Positions 1-8,243 are shown, numbered from the stretch's first letter. The stretch is 64,000 nucleotides of DNA from Photobacterium frigidiphilum (GCF_003025615.1 NZ_PYMJ01000001.1:62001-126000); one strand, 5' to 3'. The notes: generated by a model not told the origin, from the letters alone. Numbers and translations are program-made.

Positions 1-498
1 AGTCTAAAAAGTTATGCCAGACAAGATGATGAAAGTACACACACCGTCGATATTCATGAAGGGCTAGAAGATACCTTGGTTATTTTTGAGAACCGTTTAA
101 AGCGTCATCAAGTTACGAAAGAATATACCCCATTCCCTCTTTTTACCTGCCAGCCCATTGCCCTACAGCAAGTATGGACAAACCTAATTGCGAATGCTTT
201 AGATACTGTTACTGAACCGGGTGAAATTCGTATCAAAACCCAATATTCACCCGGTAGTAATAAGCAGTCGATGGAGATTGTTATCGAAGACAATGGCAAA
301 GGTATTCCACTAGAACAACAGAAAAAAATCTTTGAATTGAATTACACCACTAAGCGAGAAGGAAACTTCGGGCTAGGTATTGGCTTGTCGGTTTGCCAAC
401 AAATAATCAACCAACATGATGGAGATATTCGGGTTGAATCTGAACTCGATAAATACACTCGAATGATTGTAACGCTGCCGATTAACCACAGCAGCTAA
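1..498 (+). CDS. sensor histidine kinase, C-terminal part (5' end outside window)
   Basis: The reading frame is open from base 1, so the N-terminal sensor and the phospho-accepting His box lie before the window. The visible 165 residues are a GHKL-type ATPase (HATPase_c) domain. It shows the N box (NLIANALD), G1 box (EDNGKGIP), a short ATP lid and G2 box (GLGIGLSVC), the usual ATP-binding set of a kinase that phosphorylates a response regulator. A receiver-only protein starts 10 bp downstream, so the two probably form one operon and a signalling pair. The signal cannot be inferred because the sensor domain is missing. An internal TTG at base 76 is not a credible start, because homology to kinase sequence continues upstream of it. 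Confidence 0.85.
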   Translation, partial: SLKSYARQDDESTHTVDIHEGLEDTLVIFENRLKRHQVTKEYTPFPLFTCQPIALQQVWTNLIANALDTVTEPGEIRIKTQYSPGSNKQSMEIVIEDNGKGIPLEQQKKIFELNYTTKREGNFGLGIGLSVCQQIINQHDGDIRVESELDKYTRMIVTLPINHSS

Positions 499-508
499 CG
501 GAGAGCAT

Positions 509-1009
509 ATGAACAAATACCTCATCCTATGCGTCGATGATGAGCGAGAAGTATTAGACAGCGTATTTCATGATCTCGCCATACTTGAAGAGCACTTCAT
601 GATTGAAGCGGCAGAATCTGTCGATGAAGCTAAAGAAGTACTTGCCGATGCCATTACCGATCATATACCGCTGGCGTTGATTTTATGCGATCACATAATG
701 CCGGGCGAAAAAGGCATCGATTTTTTAATTGAATTAAAGCAACGACCTGAAACAAGAAAAACCCGTAAAGTCTTATTAACAGGCCAAGCTGGATTAGAAG
801 AAACAATACAAGCCGTCAATAATGCTAGCCTCGATTTTTATGTATCAAAGCCTTGGAATGGCGACAAATTAAAAGAAATAGTTATTGATCAATTAACCAC
901 CTATATCATTGAGAACGAAAAAGACTTAATGCCATGGATCAGAGTGCTTAATACTGAACGCATCATGCAGGCGCTAAGCGACAATCGTTTATCTTTATCT
1001 GACATTTAA
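509..1009 (+). CDS. single-domain response regulator receiver protein
   Basis: This 166-residue protein is a CheY-like receiver domain and little else. The acidic pocket (VDDE near residue 10), the phosphorylatable Asp in LILCDHIMPG (about residue 60), the conserved Thr/Ser position in VLLTGQAG and the Lys in YVSKPW are all present. About 40 C-terminal residues follow, without a recognisable DNA-binding, GGDEF, EAL or HD-GYP output domain. A ribosome site (GGAG) precedes the ATG. It follows the kinase gene by 10 bp. By family knowledge such proteins act by protein-protein contact or as phosphorelay intermediates; the partner here is unknown. Confidence 0.85.
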   Translation: MNKYLILCVDDEREVLDSVFHDLAILEEHFMIEAAESVDEAKEVLADAITDHIPLALILCDHIMPGEKGIDFLIELKQRPETRKTRKVLLTGQAGLEETIQAVNNASLDFYVSKPWNGDKLKEIVIDQLTTYIIENEKDLMPWIRVLNTERIMQALSDNRLSLSDI

Positions 1010-1039
1010 TTGTCATACAAACTTTTAGAAATCGTTATA

Positions 1040-1061
1040 AAGTGTTATCTTGATCACAAAG
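1040..1061 (+). promoter_or_regulatory. candidate CRP (cAMP receptor protein) site upstream of ldhA
   Basis: TGTTA-N6-TCACA matches the CRP consensus TGTGA-N6-TCACA at 9 of 10 core positions. It lies about 75 bp before the ldhA start codon. Binding is inferred from sequence only. Confidence 0.5.
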
Positions 1062-1069
1062 AATAACCT

Positions 1070-1104
1070 GTCGGGTTAGTCAAGTATTCGCTTACTAATC
1101 CGAC
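1070..1104 (+). other. stable hairpin in ldhA leader or 3' end of the response-regulator transcript
   Basis: GTCGGGTTAGT (1070-1080) can pair over 11 bp, with one G-U, with ACTAATCCGAC (1094-1104) around a 13-nt loop. No U-run follows, so it is not a standard terminator. It may be a leader structure of ldhA or an operator-like inverted repeat. Confidence 0.5.
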
Positions 1105-1133
1105 TGAATAACAGTTATCCAAAAGGTAGCCTT

Positions 1134-2129
1134 ATGAAAGTTGCAGTCTTTAGCACTAAAAAATATGACCAAAAATCCTTTGAATTGATAAATACCAATT
1201 ATCAGCATGAGTTAACATATTTTGATTTCCGTTTAACCCAACAAACGGCAATCATGGCGCATGGATTCGATGCTGTTTGTGCTTTTGTAAACGATGATTT
1301 AAGCCAACCTGTACTTCAAGAACTCGCCAACCACGGTATTCAACTCATTGCGATGCGCTGCGCTGGTTTTGATAAGGTTGATCTTGATGCTGCTGAACAA
1401 TTGAATATTCAAATTGTTCGTGTTCCAGCCTATTCCCCTGAAGCCATTGCTGAGCATACCCTTGGGCTTATGTTGAGTTTAAACCGTCGTATTCACCGTG
1501 CATACCAGCGTACTCGTGACGCTAATTTCTCGTTAGAAGGTTTAACGGGCTTCAATTTCCATGGCAAAACGGTGGGGGTGATTGGAACCGGTAAAATAGG
1601 TATTGCGACGATTCGAATACTTAAAGGGTTTGGCATGAACATTCTCGCTTACGACCCGTATGAAAACCCTATCGCTATCGAGTTAGGGGTCACTTACACC
1701 ACATTAGAAGATATCTACCGCCAAGCCAATGTCATTACTTTGCACTGCCCGATGACCCAAGAAAATTATCATATGCTCAATGCCGATGCCTTTGATCAAA
1801 TGCATGATGGCGTGATGATTATCAACACAAGTCGTGGTGGTCTACTTAATTCTATCGATGCCATTGAAGCATTAAAGGCCAGTCGAATTGGTTCACTGGG
1901 TATTGATGTTTATGAAAATGAACAGGATTTATTCTTTCAAGATAAATCAAATGATGTGATTAAAGATGATGTATTTAGACGTTTATCTTCATGCCACAAC
2001 GTCTTATTCACTGGACACCAAGCATTTCTAACAGAAGAAGCACTGGGCAATATTGCTGATACGACACTCAACAATATTTTATTATTTGGTCGTAATATCC
2101 TGTCAGGCAATGAGCTTATTAACAAATAG
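1134..2129 (+). CDS. ldhA: fermentative D-lactate dehydrogenase
   Basis: LdhA reduces pyruvate to D-lactate with NADH in the cytoplasm during mixed-acid fermentation. The 331-residue length matches enterobacterial LdhA (about 329), and long stretches such as RRIHRAYQRTRDANFSLEGL are essentially identical. The D-2-hydroxyacid dehydrogenase fold is complete: NAD-binding GTGKIG at residues 151-156, catalytic Arg in NTSRGG (R234), Glu in YENE (about E263) and His in GHQAF (H295). An AAGG ribosome site precedes the ATG. A CRP-like site and a hairpin lie in the 124-bp leader, and a terminator follows at 2191. It is transcribed alone. Confidence 0.95.
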   Translation: MKVAVFSTKKYDQKSFELINTNYQHELTYFDFRLTQQTAIMAHGFDAVCAFVNDDLSQPVLQELANHGIQLIAMRCAGFDKVDLDAAEQLNIQIVRVPAYSPEAIAEHTLGLMLSLNRRIHRAYQRTRDANFSLEGLTGFNFHGKTVGVIGTGKIGIATIRILKGFGMNILAYDPYENPIAIELGVTYTTLEDIYRQANVITLHCPMTQENYHMLNADAFDQMHDGVMIINTSRGGLLNSIDAIEALKASRIGSLGIDVYENEQDLFFQDKSNDVIKDDVFRRLSSCHNVLFTGHQAFLTEEALGNIADTTLNNILLFGRNILSGNELINK

Positions 2130-2190
2130 ATTAATACCGTTCACCCAAGTGATTTTAGCGAACATATTAAGCTAACTTAGATACATCAAG

Positions 2191-2218
2191 ACGGGAAGTG
2201 ATATTACTTCCTGTTTTA
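2191..2218 (+). terminator. Rho-independent terminator of ldhA
   Basis: ACGGGAAGT pairs with ACTTCCTGT (9 bp, one G-U, 6-nt loop) and is followed by a T-rich tail. It lies 61 bp after the ldhA stop codon. Confidence 0.6.
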
Positions 2219-2492
2219 CGTTTTATAAGCGAATTGATACCCAAACCATTTAAATCACAGCCTTTCACTATTAAATAAAAATATCTTATTCATTCTAATC
2301 GTAAATATTTATATCAAAGTTCTTGCACATAAAAACAAATCATGTCAGAAATCACATTTATTTGTGACTTTCGCTGCATTTTTAACCTCATACCTATCAT
2401 TTTTTCAAATAAATGCATTAATAATCTATTATTGATAATCTTTGTCCATTAAAATAATGTCCATTATATTTATGCCTCCATGGACCTCTTTC
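2219..2492. other. AT-rich intergenic region upstream of the outer-membrane protein gene
   Basis: I see no gene here. The region is very AT-rich and probably holds the promoter of the gene at 2493. A palindrome with outward-facing halves, TCACA-TTTATT-TGTGA (2352-2367), lies about 125 bp before the start; its meaning is unknown. Confidence 0.4.
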
Positions 2493-3035
2493 ATGCGTAA
2501 AATTCTTTGTGCCACTGGCATCTTGTTAGCATCTGTTTCAGTTGCTCATGCAAATACATCAACAATGAGTAACTTTAGCTACGATTACGCTGAAGCTCGT
2601 ATTGGTATTAGCCCGCTGACTTATGGTGCTGGTTTCAGTAAATCAATTCACCCAAACGCTCACATTATTGCTAGCGTTGATACTGAATTTGATAGCGATT
2701 GGAACCTAGCGGCTGGTGTTGGCTTCCATGCCCCAATTAATAACTGGGCAGACGTAACTGGTGAACTGAAACTTCGTAATGAAAAAAGCGAAAAGCACGA
2801 TGGTTCAGGCGGTAAAGTAGGAATGGAAGTAAACATTGGTGTTCGTCAATGGCTTGGTCCACAACTTGAAGTCGGTGGTCTAATCGGACATACAAGTATC
2901 GATGATGATGATAATGTCATCGGAGCAATCTACGGTCGCTTCCATGCCACTGAACTGTTTTCTATTGGTGCTGAAGGCCGTTTTAACGACACTTACGGTG
3001 ACACTGTTTTGCTGACAACACGCTTTAAGTTCTAA
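2493..3035 (+). CDS. outer-membrane beta-barrel protein (hypothetical)
   Basis: The ATG at 2493 gives a 180-residue protein with a classic signal peptide (MRKILCATGILLASVSVAHA, cleavage after AHA). An upstream in-frame TTG at 2442 would put 17 extra residues before it and is unlikely. The mature part alternates polar and hydrophobic residues in short strands (YDYAEARIGIS, SVDTEFDSDWNLAAGVGF, GAIYGRFHA) and ends in TTRFKF, the terminal-Phe signature recognised by the BAM complex. It therefore looks like a small eight-stranded outer-membrane barrel. No exact family or ligand is recognised. It is monocistronic with its own terminator at 3087. Confidence 0.7.
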   Translation: MRKILCATGILLASVSVAHANTSTMSNFSYDYAEARIGISPLTYGAGFSKSIHPNAHIIASVDTEFDSDWNLAAGVGFHAPINNWADVTGELKLRNEKSEKHDGSGGKVGMEVNIGVRQWLGPQLEVGGLIGHTSIDDDDNVIGAIYGRFHATELFSIGAEGRFNDTYGDTVLLTTRFKF

Positions 3036-3086
3036 CGTCTGTGCTTATCGCATTACTCGCTTATATTGACGAGTAAAATGATGAAT

Positions 3087-3114
3087 AAAAAAAGTCCTAT
3101 ATTAGGACTTTTTT
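3087..3114. terminator. terminator between the outer-membrane protein gene and the lysR gene
   Basis: AAAAAGTCCTA pairs with TAGGACTTTTT around a 3-nt loop. It has an A-run on the left and a T-run on the right, so it can end transcription from both sides of the convergent pair. Confidence 0.8.
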
Positions 3115-3167
3115 ATTATCTGTTATAAGTTGCATGGAAGTGTTAACACACTTTAAATACGCTGCAT

Positions 3168-4082
3168 TTATTCAACGTTAGCAATCTCATCTGCCAGCCA
3201 ATCTTGGAAGGCTTTCACCCGTGGCGAAGACTTCATATCTTGTCGGCAAACTACGTAATAACTTAATGGTGATTTCACGGGCATATCAAAAGGTATCACT
3301 AACCGTTCATTTGCTAGTTGCTCTGCGATAAATGACATTCTGCCCATTGCGACACCAATTCCCCTTTCAGCGGCTTGTAACGCTAAATCTGAGCGATCAA
3401 AAGTACAGCCAACTTCAGGTAAAGTTATCCCTTGTCGTTGTGCCCAATATTGCCATTCATCATTACGCCCCGCCCTTGCCCAAGGCGCCGCATCATGAAG
3501 CAACATACACATGACTAAGTTATCAGGGCGATCATACAAATTGTACCTAAGCGCATATTCGTGCGTACATACCGGAAGCATGCTTTCATCCATTAACTTT
3601 TCTGAATGTAGGCCCGCATATTTACCATGACCAAAATAAATTGCGCAATCAAATGTTTCCGTTTGAAAATCGATCAAATCATTACGGGTACGAAGATGAA
3701 AACGTAATGCAGGGTATTTATCGATAAAGCTTTTAATACGTGGCATTAACCACGTCTGTGCAAATGTAGGAGGTGCTGACACATTGAAATCACCGCTTAA
3801 CTCCAACGTTTTCAAGTCACGAATTTCATGTGCTATGTCACCAAAATTTTGAGCAACCACAGCTTTTAGGCGTTTACCTTCATCTGTCAGTATCACTTTC
3901 CTTGGCTGTCGAATAAATAGCTTCACCCCAAGACTATCTTCAAGGTTCTTAATTTTATGGCTAACAGCACTTTGCGTTAGACACAAAACTTCTGCTGCTC
4001 GAGTGAAACTCATTTGATCTGCTGCAATCAGAAAGCAATGAAGCCCAGAAAGTACAGAGCCCGTTAATTTAGGTAGTTGCAT
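3168..4082 (-). CDS. LysR-family transcriptional regulator (GcvA-like)
   Basis: This 304-residue LysR-type regulator has an N-terminal winged helix-turn-helix at about residues 8-66 (MSFTRAAEVLCLTQSAVSHKIKNLE, with the typical LTQSAVS recognition helix). A periplasmic-binding-protein-like effector domain follows from about residue 95. The effector part resembles the GcvA/AmpR branch (APPTFAQTWLMPRI, ERGIGVAMG). No gene is divergently transcribed next to it, which is unusual for LysR regulators and leaves the target open. It lies downstream of the tfoX-family gene on the same strand but behind that gene's terminator. Confidence 0.85.
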   Translation of the reverse strand: MQLPKLTGSVLSGLHCFLIAADQMSFTRAAEVLCLTQSAVSHKIKNLEDSLGVKLFIRQPRKVILTDEGKRLKAVVAQNFGDIAHEIRDLKTLELSGDFNVSAPPTFAQTWLMPRIKSFIDKYPALRFHLRTRNDLIDFQTETFDCAIYFGHGKYAGLHSEKLMDESMLPVCTHEYALRYNLYDRPDNLVMCMLLHDAAPWARAGRNDEWQYWAQRQGITLPEVGCTFDRSDLALQAAERGIGVAMGRMSFIAEQLANERLVIPFDMPVKSPLSYYVVCRQDMKSSPRVKAFQDWLADEIANVE

Positions 4083-4125
4083 AATGCCTCAAAATGGCAC
4101 AAGAAAGAGGCAGTATAATAACAAA

Positions 4126-4153
4126 TAAAATAGCCACCGATAATCAGTGGCTA
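4126..4153 (-). terminator. terminator of the tfoX-family gene
   Basis: On the minus strand TAGCCAC and GTGGCTA (7 bp, 9-nt loop) are followed by a T-run just after the tfoX-family stop codon. It separates this gene from the lysR gene. Confidence 0.65.
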
Positions 4154-4178
4154 GGGAAATACGTAACGTATCTGTTTA

Positions 4179-4766
4179 TTATTCAATGGCGTTCAAAAGT
4201 TTCTCTTTATGGTCATCATTCAATAATGACCAATGGCAACCGTTGATTGCGCCAGCAAACATCCAAAGCAACTTAAGATCGATATCAGCCCCGTGCGTTT
4301 TACGCACTTTACGGAAGACTTCAGCAGCACCCAATAAAAGAAAGCTGTTCACATCTGGAATACCGGCTTTTTTAACCATTCTTTCAAGCGTTAAGCGCAT
4401 ATTGGGTAAATCACGTAGACGTCGACTCTCTTCTGAGCATTTAAACGCCTTCTCTTTTTGTGAAAAAGAGATAGATTCATTGATAAGTGAGTGGCATTTA
4501 TTTTTGTCACGTAAAAACAATTTCGTTATATCATAGTAGTTTACAGTTGCCGTGGTGCTTTTTTTAATATGTTTAAACTTCAGGCAACCTAATTGGAGTA
4601 ATTTATCATCTAACTCACCACCACCACGAATAAATATCGTGGTATCCGTTAGAATTGCATACATAGCCCCATGAATGAAAATCCCAGTCCCGCCAAACAT
4701 TGACCGTTTTTCATAACACCCAAAGTTGCCTAAATACGTTAAATAATCTTCCTTGAAAGCTGACAC
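4179..4766 (-). CDS. TfoX/Sxy family regulator
   Basis: This 195-residue protein has both halves of the TfoX/Sxy family: an N-terminal domain (KRSMFGGTGIFIHGAMYAI, then VNYYDI) and a C-terminal helix-rich domain (LRDLPNMRLTLERMVKKAGI, then AEVFRKVRK). Family members switch on natural-competence genes (TfoX) or, as TfoY in vibrios, motility and type VI secretion, working with CRP. I cannot say from sequence alone which paralogue this is. Start choice: GTG at 4766 has a strong GGAGGA 6 nt upstream; the nearby ATG is out of frame. No c-di-GMP (GEMM) riboswitch of the vibrio tfoY type is recognisable in the 291-bp upstream gap. Confidence 0.8.
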   Translation of the reverse strand: MSAFKEDYLTYLGNFGCYEKRSMFGGTGIFIHGAMYAILTDTTIFIRGGGELDDKLLQLGCLKFKHIKKSTTATVNYYDITKLFLRDKNKCHSLINESISFSQKEKAFKCSEESRRLRDLPNMRLTLERMVKKAGIPDVNSFLLLGAAEVFRKVRKTHGADIDLKLLWMFAGAINGCHWSLLNDDHKEKLLNAIE

Positions 4767-5057
4767 AGCATGTCCTCCGGTTAAGCGCTAATGGTTTCGA
4801 TTATCCAGTAACGCCACACATCACGACGTCAACAAATTGACTTTCTCATATCCAATTTATAAATTCCACATATGAAACAAGTAACAGTCACTTTTGAGAT
4901 TTAAGGCATATTATTTAACGCGAAATAAGGGAAAAGGGACAAAAGTTGACCATAATTTTTGCGTATTACCTCACAAAATATTTATAACTTTCGCCTATCT
5001 TTTATCGCCACTTTATCAGCGAGGTCTATCTTTATAGTATTAAATTAGGGAAATAAA

Positions 5058-5642
5058 ATGACAAACATTGCACTTTTACCTTCATCAAGCCACATTTTGC
5101 CGGGCGGACGGCTGGAAATTATCGTCGCCGAAAAGCGTTACACGCGTATGGTAAAGGACTCTCTCACTTCCGGTGAAGGATTTGCTATGTGCATGATCAA
5201 TGAAAATAAAGAGTCTGAAGAGGTCAAAAAAATTCCCGCGATTGCTACTCACGTAAAAATAATTGACTTTAACGCGCTAGAAGGTGGCCTACTTGTTATT
5301 ACGGTTGAAGGTATACAGAAGATCCGATTACTCAGTATTGAAATTGACCCCGACGGTTTATTAATTGGTGAATTTAAGCCTTATCTTGAGTGGATATACG
5401 TGCCTGTAGATGATGGTAACGTTAGCCTAAGAGAGAAACTGAAACTTTTTTACTCGTCTATGCCAGAGATTGGCGCATTATATAACGAGCCTAAATACAA
5501 TGACATCAGTTGGATATGCCAGCGATGGATAGAGGTACTACCTATAGAGGTAAAATATAAACAATTATTAATAACGCAAGACACAACAAAATTAACGATT
5601 CGTTTTTTAAAAAAATTACTCGACTACGAATATTATGAATAA
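5058..5642 (+). CDS. LON peptidase substrate-binding (Lon-N) domain protein
   Basis: This 194-residue protein resembles the N-terminal substrate-recognition domain of Lon protease without the ATPase and protease domains. It opens with the typical LLPSSSHILPGGRLEIIVAEKRYTRM-type segment and continues with the beta-rich core (HVKIIDFNALEGGLLVITVEG). Stand-alone Lon-N proteins are common in proteobacteria but their function is largely unknown; substrate or cofactor presentation is only a guess. An AGGGA ribosome site precedes the ATG. It is divergent from the tfoX-family gene and 140 bp ahead of the HDOD gene on the same strand, possibly co-transcribed. Confidence 0.75.
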   Translation: MTNIALLPSSSHILPGGRLEIIVAEKRYTRMVKDSLTSGEGFAMCMINENKESEEVKKIPAIATHVKIIDFNALEGGLLVITVEGIQKIRLLSIEIDPDGLLIGEFKPYLEWIYVPVDDGNVSLREKLKLFYSSMPEIGALYNEPKYNDISWICQRWIEVLPIEVKYKQLLITQDTTKLTIRFLKKLLDYEYYE

Positions 5643-5782
5643 TGCAATTAATAAAACAACAAATTAAATGATAAGTGGAAAATAAAACTTATATTCATAC
5701 CCGATTTTTTACGAATATTGATTGTATAAGCGTTCTTACTCAAGATAAAATACCTAGAATCAATATTTACTTATTTGTAATA

Positions 5783-6706
5783 ATGTCACATTTATCTTTT
5801 TTTTGGCTAAAAGCTGAAAATGAAAAAATAATTAAAGGTTTAGAGTCTGAATTCTGCACGCTGGTAAAAGAGACAGTAAAGCATAACACTCTTTCACTTC
5901 CCCCTATTCCGGAGGTTTTAGCGAAGCTTCATACACTCTGTAACGATGAAGAGACGACAGTTCGTGATGTTGCCGATCTTTTGCTCGATGACCCGAGCTT
6001 AGCTGCTTCTATTATTCGTACATCAAATACGATAATGTTTAACCGACGCAATATTATTTGTCATGATCTGCAAACAGCGGTATCTCGCTTAGGAATCATG
6101 CGAGTACGAGATATCGCAACGGCACAAGCCATTGATGAATTAAAAAACAATACACATTGTTTTGAACACGAATGTAATATCACATTATCAAATAGTGCAA
6201 TGCGTTCACGTCAGCTGGCTGGAACCATGGCTTTAATATGTCAAGGTTTTATCAAAACATCCACAAAACCGTTTAGACTTGAGCCAGAAAAAGCATTGTT
6301 AGTCGGCTTATTAGCAGACATTGGTTTATTTGGTTTAATTAATGAATACCAAAATTACTTAAACAACGGTAATTATTTGGATCTTGATATCGCAATATGT
6401 ATATTCCAACATTGTTGTACTGAAGCGAGTCCTATTGTGTTAAAACATTGGGGCTTTGATAAAGACTATATCGAAGTTTCGTCAAATAAAAAAATGCCTT
6501 ATTGTAATGAACAAAACACCAGCTATTTAGACATTGCTCGTATGGCGAACCATCTTTTGCTATTCAAAAATAATGATGATGCCATTGAAGACCACTATGT
6601 AGAGATGGATCTGACTGGTGCAGAAGTCATGTATGAGTTGACTAATCTTTCAGACAGGGATTTTGATTCCGAACTTCAAAGTGTCATGAAATCATGCGGC
6701 TTATAA
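5783..6706 (+). CDS. HDOD domain-containing protein
   Basis: HDOD domains are HD-superfamily relatives that usually lack hydrolase activity and act in signalling. The domain begins at LSLPPIPEVLAKLHTL, runs through the VRDVADLLLDDPSLAASIIRTSN segment typical of the family and continues to the C-terminus. I prefer the ATG at 5783 (307 residues, MSHLSFFWLK), because the 36 residues gained from the GTG at 5675 are AT-rich and unlike the family. Neither start has a good ribosome site. There is no receiver, GGDEF or EAL domain attached. The kinase/receiver pair at 1-1009 is nearby, but a link is speculative. Confidence 0.75.
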   Translation: MSHLSFFWLKAENEKIIKGLESEFCTLVKETVKHNTLSLPPIPEVLAKLHTLCNDEETTVRDVADLLLDDPSLAASIIRTSNTIMFNRRNIICHDLQTAVSRLGIMRVRDIATAQAIDELKNNTHCFEHECNITLSNSAMRSRQLAGTMALICQGFIKTSTKPFRLEPEKALLVGLLADIGLFGLINEYQNYLNNGNYLDLDIAICIFQHCCTEASPIVLKHWGFDKDYIEVSSNKKMPYCNEQNTSYLDIARMANHLLLFKNNDDAIEDHYVEMDLTGAEVMYELTNLSDRDFDSELQSVMKSCGL

Positions 6707-6737
6707 TTAGATAGCCGACATAAAAATATTGATTCTT

Positions 6738-6767
6738 AAAACAATACGGTAAGCGCCGTATTGTTTT
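6738..6767 (+). terminator. terminator of the HDOD gene
   Basis: AAAACAATACGG pairs perfectly with CCGTATTGTTTT around a 6-nt loop (12-bp stem). Confidence 0.8.
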
Positions 6768-6856
6768 CGATTGACCATCCTACATAGCAATTGATAAGCT
6801 TCTAAGTTCTAAAAAACGATTGAATAATCTCTGTTTATCATAAAGTAAGGATGCTC

Positions 6857-7756
6857 ATGTTCTCTGGGATGCTTTTCATCTTCCTGCCGCTAATAATCGG
6901 TTATTTAATACCAGTACATAAAACATCCGTACTTGAATTTATAAATACCCAAACTAGCAGACTTGTATTGGTTATTCTGGCATTGATGGGCTTAAGCCTT
7001 GCCGGGCTTGATAACCTTGGGCAGAATTTAAGCCAAATTCTTCTCTATACTGCCACTTTCTTCATCTCCATCAGCGTCTGTAATCTTGCCGCATTACCAT
7101 TGCTCGATAAATTATGGCCCACAAACACAGCACATGACCATCGTCAGCTTCCACTGGGTAAAATGATCATGGAGTCGGTTAAACTGGTACTTGTTGTGGC
7201 TGGTGGTTTAATTGTCGGGATTACACTTGGCTTTGATCTTTCTTGGGTTGATCAAGCCAGTGAGACTATTCTACTTTTATTGCTCTTTTTAATTGGTATT
7301 CAATTAAGAAATAGTGGCATGACACTACGTCAGATTCTGTTGAATAAAAAAGGGATAATTATTGCCCTTGTCATTATAGGAACCTCACTGCCTGGCGGCA
7401 TTATTGCTGCCTTAATATTGGATATTCCCATTACACATGGCTTAGCCATGGCTTCTGGCTTTGGCTGGTATTCGCTCGCAGGTATATTAATAGGCGATGG
7501 GCTTGGGCCAATCTATGGCGGTGCTGCTTTTTTAAATGAATTAATGCGAGAGCTCATTGCGCTAAGTTTAATTCCCTTAATCATTCAACGTTACCCTAGT
7601 ACAGCGATTGGTTACGCAGGTGCAACGGCAATGGATTTCACGCTACCCGTAATACAAAACTGTGGTGGTATAAAATGTGTCCCAATAGCAATTGTAAGCG
7701 GCTTTATTCTTAGCTTGCTCGTTCCAGTCCTTATGCTGTTCTTTATCTCGCTGTAG
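6857..7756 (+). CDS. lysO: lysine exporter LysO family protein
   Basis: LysO (YbjE, DUF340) is an inner-membrane exporter of L-lysine. This protein of about 299 residues is mostly membrane helices and carries family hallmarks: FGWYSLAG, GPIYGGAAFLNELMRE and GATAMDFTLPVIQ. Two ATGs lie at 6851 and 6857. AAGG abuts the first but is 6 nt from the second, so 6857 (MFSGMLFIF) is preferred. The gene stands alone between terminators at 6738 and 7774. No lysine riboswitch is apparent in the short leader. Confidence 0.9.
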   Translation: MFSGMLFIFLPLIIGYLIPVHKTSVLEFINTQTSRLVLVILALMGLSLAGLDNLGQNLSQILLYTATFFISISVCNLAALPLLDKLWPTNTAHDHRQLPLGKMIMESVKLVLVVAGGLIVGITLGFDLSWVDQASETILLLLLFLIGIQLRNSGMTLRQILLNKKGIIIALVIIGTSLPGGIIAALILDIPITHGLAMASGFGWYSLAGILIGDGLGPIYGGAAFLNELMRELIALSLIPLIIQRYPSTAIGYAGATAMDFTLPVIQNCGGIKCVPIAIVSGFILSLLVPVLMLFFISL

Positions 7757-7773
7757 AGCCATACAGGCGATAT

Positions 7774-7801
7774 AACACATGTCTTCATGTGTTATTTTGA
7801 C
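7774..7801 (+). terminator. terminator of lysO
   Basis: ATAACACATG pairs with CATGTGTTAT around a TCTT loop and is followed by TTTT. Confidence 0.75.
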
Positions 7802-7849
7802 GATAAAATTACTATACATTCTATAATCTTTCCTCATACACATAACTAG

Positions 7850-7877
7850 AAAGGCCACCTCGATGGCCTTTTTTATT
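7850..7877 (+). terminator. second, tandem terminator downstream of lysO
   Basis: AAAGGCCA and TGGCCTT form a stem with a 6-nt loop, followed by a T-run. It lies about 50 bp after the first terminator. Confidence 0.7.
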
Positions 7878-8192
7878 TCACTGTCCATCACAAGTGATCA
7901 CCGTAATAGTATTCCAATCTTGCTACAGTCCTTCTCAAGATCCCCCCAGAAAAGCGCTTATTGCTAACCTCTGGGCTAAAAACTTAACTTAGACTAGCAG
8001 GTAGAGTATCATTCATCCTTCCGCCATATCCATACCAATTCAGTTAAGAATACGATCATTAAGAATGATAGGCATGAATTAACTGGTGGTTCTAATGACA
8101 AATATATAACGCAGGTTTTAGAGTATTTTCTACCAGATTAAAACTCAACCGTTATGGCTATGCGTACAAAACCAGCACTATTTAGCAGGATC
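7878..8192. other. gene-free gap between lysO and ptsG
   Basis: No credible coding frame is seen. Part of it (8033-8096) is a degenerate inverted-repeat element beginning TACCAATTCAGTTAA; a similar element recurs near 27332. The rest is unassigned. Confidence 0.4.
8033..8096. repeat. degenerate inverted-repeat element (copy 1)
   Basis: The left end, TACCAATTCAGTTAA, has a near inverted match (TTAACTGGTGGT) at the right end. The copy near 27332 has the left end TACCAATTC and the right end TTAACTGAATGG. Together they look like two decayed members of a small non-coding dispersed repeat. Confidence 0.4.
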
Positions 8193-8224
8193 AAAAAAGG
8201 GAAGCCGAAGCTTCCCTTTTATTT
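8193..8224 (-). terminator. terminator of ptsG
   Basis: AAAAGGGAAGC and GCTTCCCTTTT form a long stem immediately downstream of ptsG, with a T-run on either strand. Confidence 0.8.
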
Positions 8225-8243
8225 ATAGATTTAGTGAGTCGTA

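Noticed and set aside
4147..4536. 129-codon ORF antisense to the TfoX-family gene
   Set aside because: It mirrors a conserved gene on the other strand and has no family features.
4767..5057. c-di-GMP (GEMM) riboswitch upstream of the TfoX-family gene, as known for vibrio tfoY
   Set aside because: I could not find the conserved GEMM core in the minus-strand leader. A covariance-model scan would be decisive.
7643..7891. 82-codon minus-strand ORF at the end of lysO
   Set aside because: It is antisense to the conserved lysO C-terminus and crosses two terminator hairpins.
7878..8192. Insertion-sequence remnant between lysO and ptsG
   Set aside because: Short translated fragments looked vaguely protein-like, but no transposase motif or target duplication could be identified.
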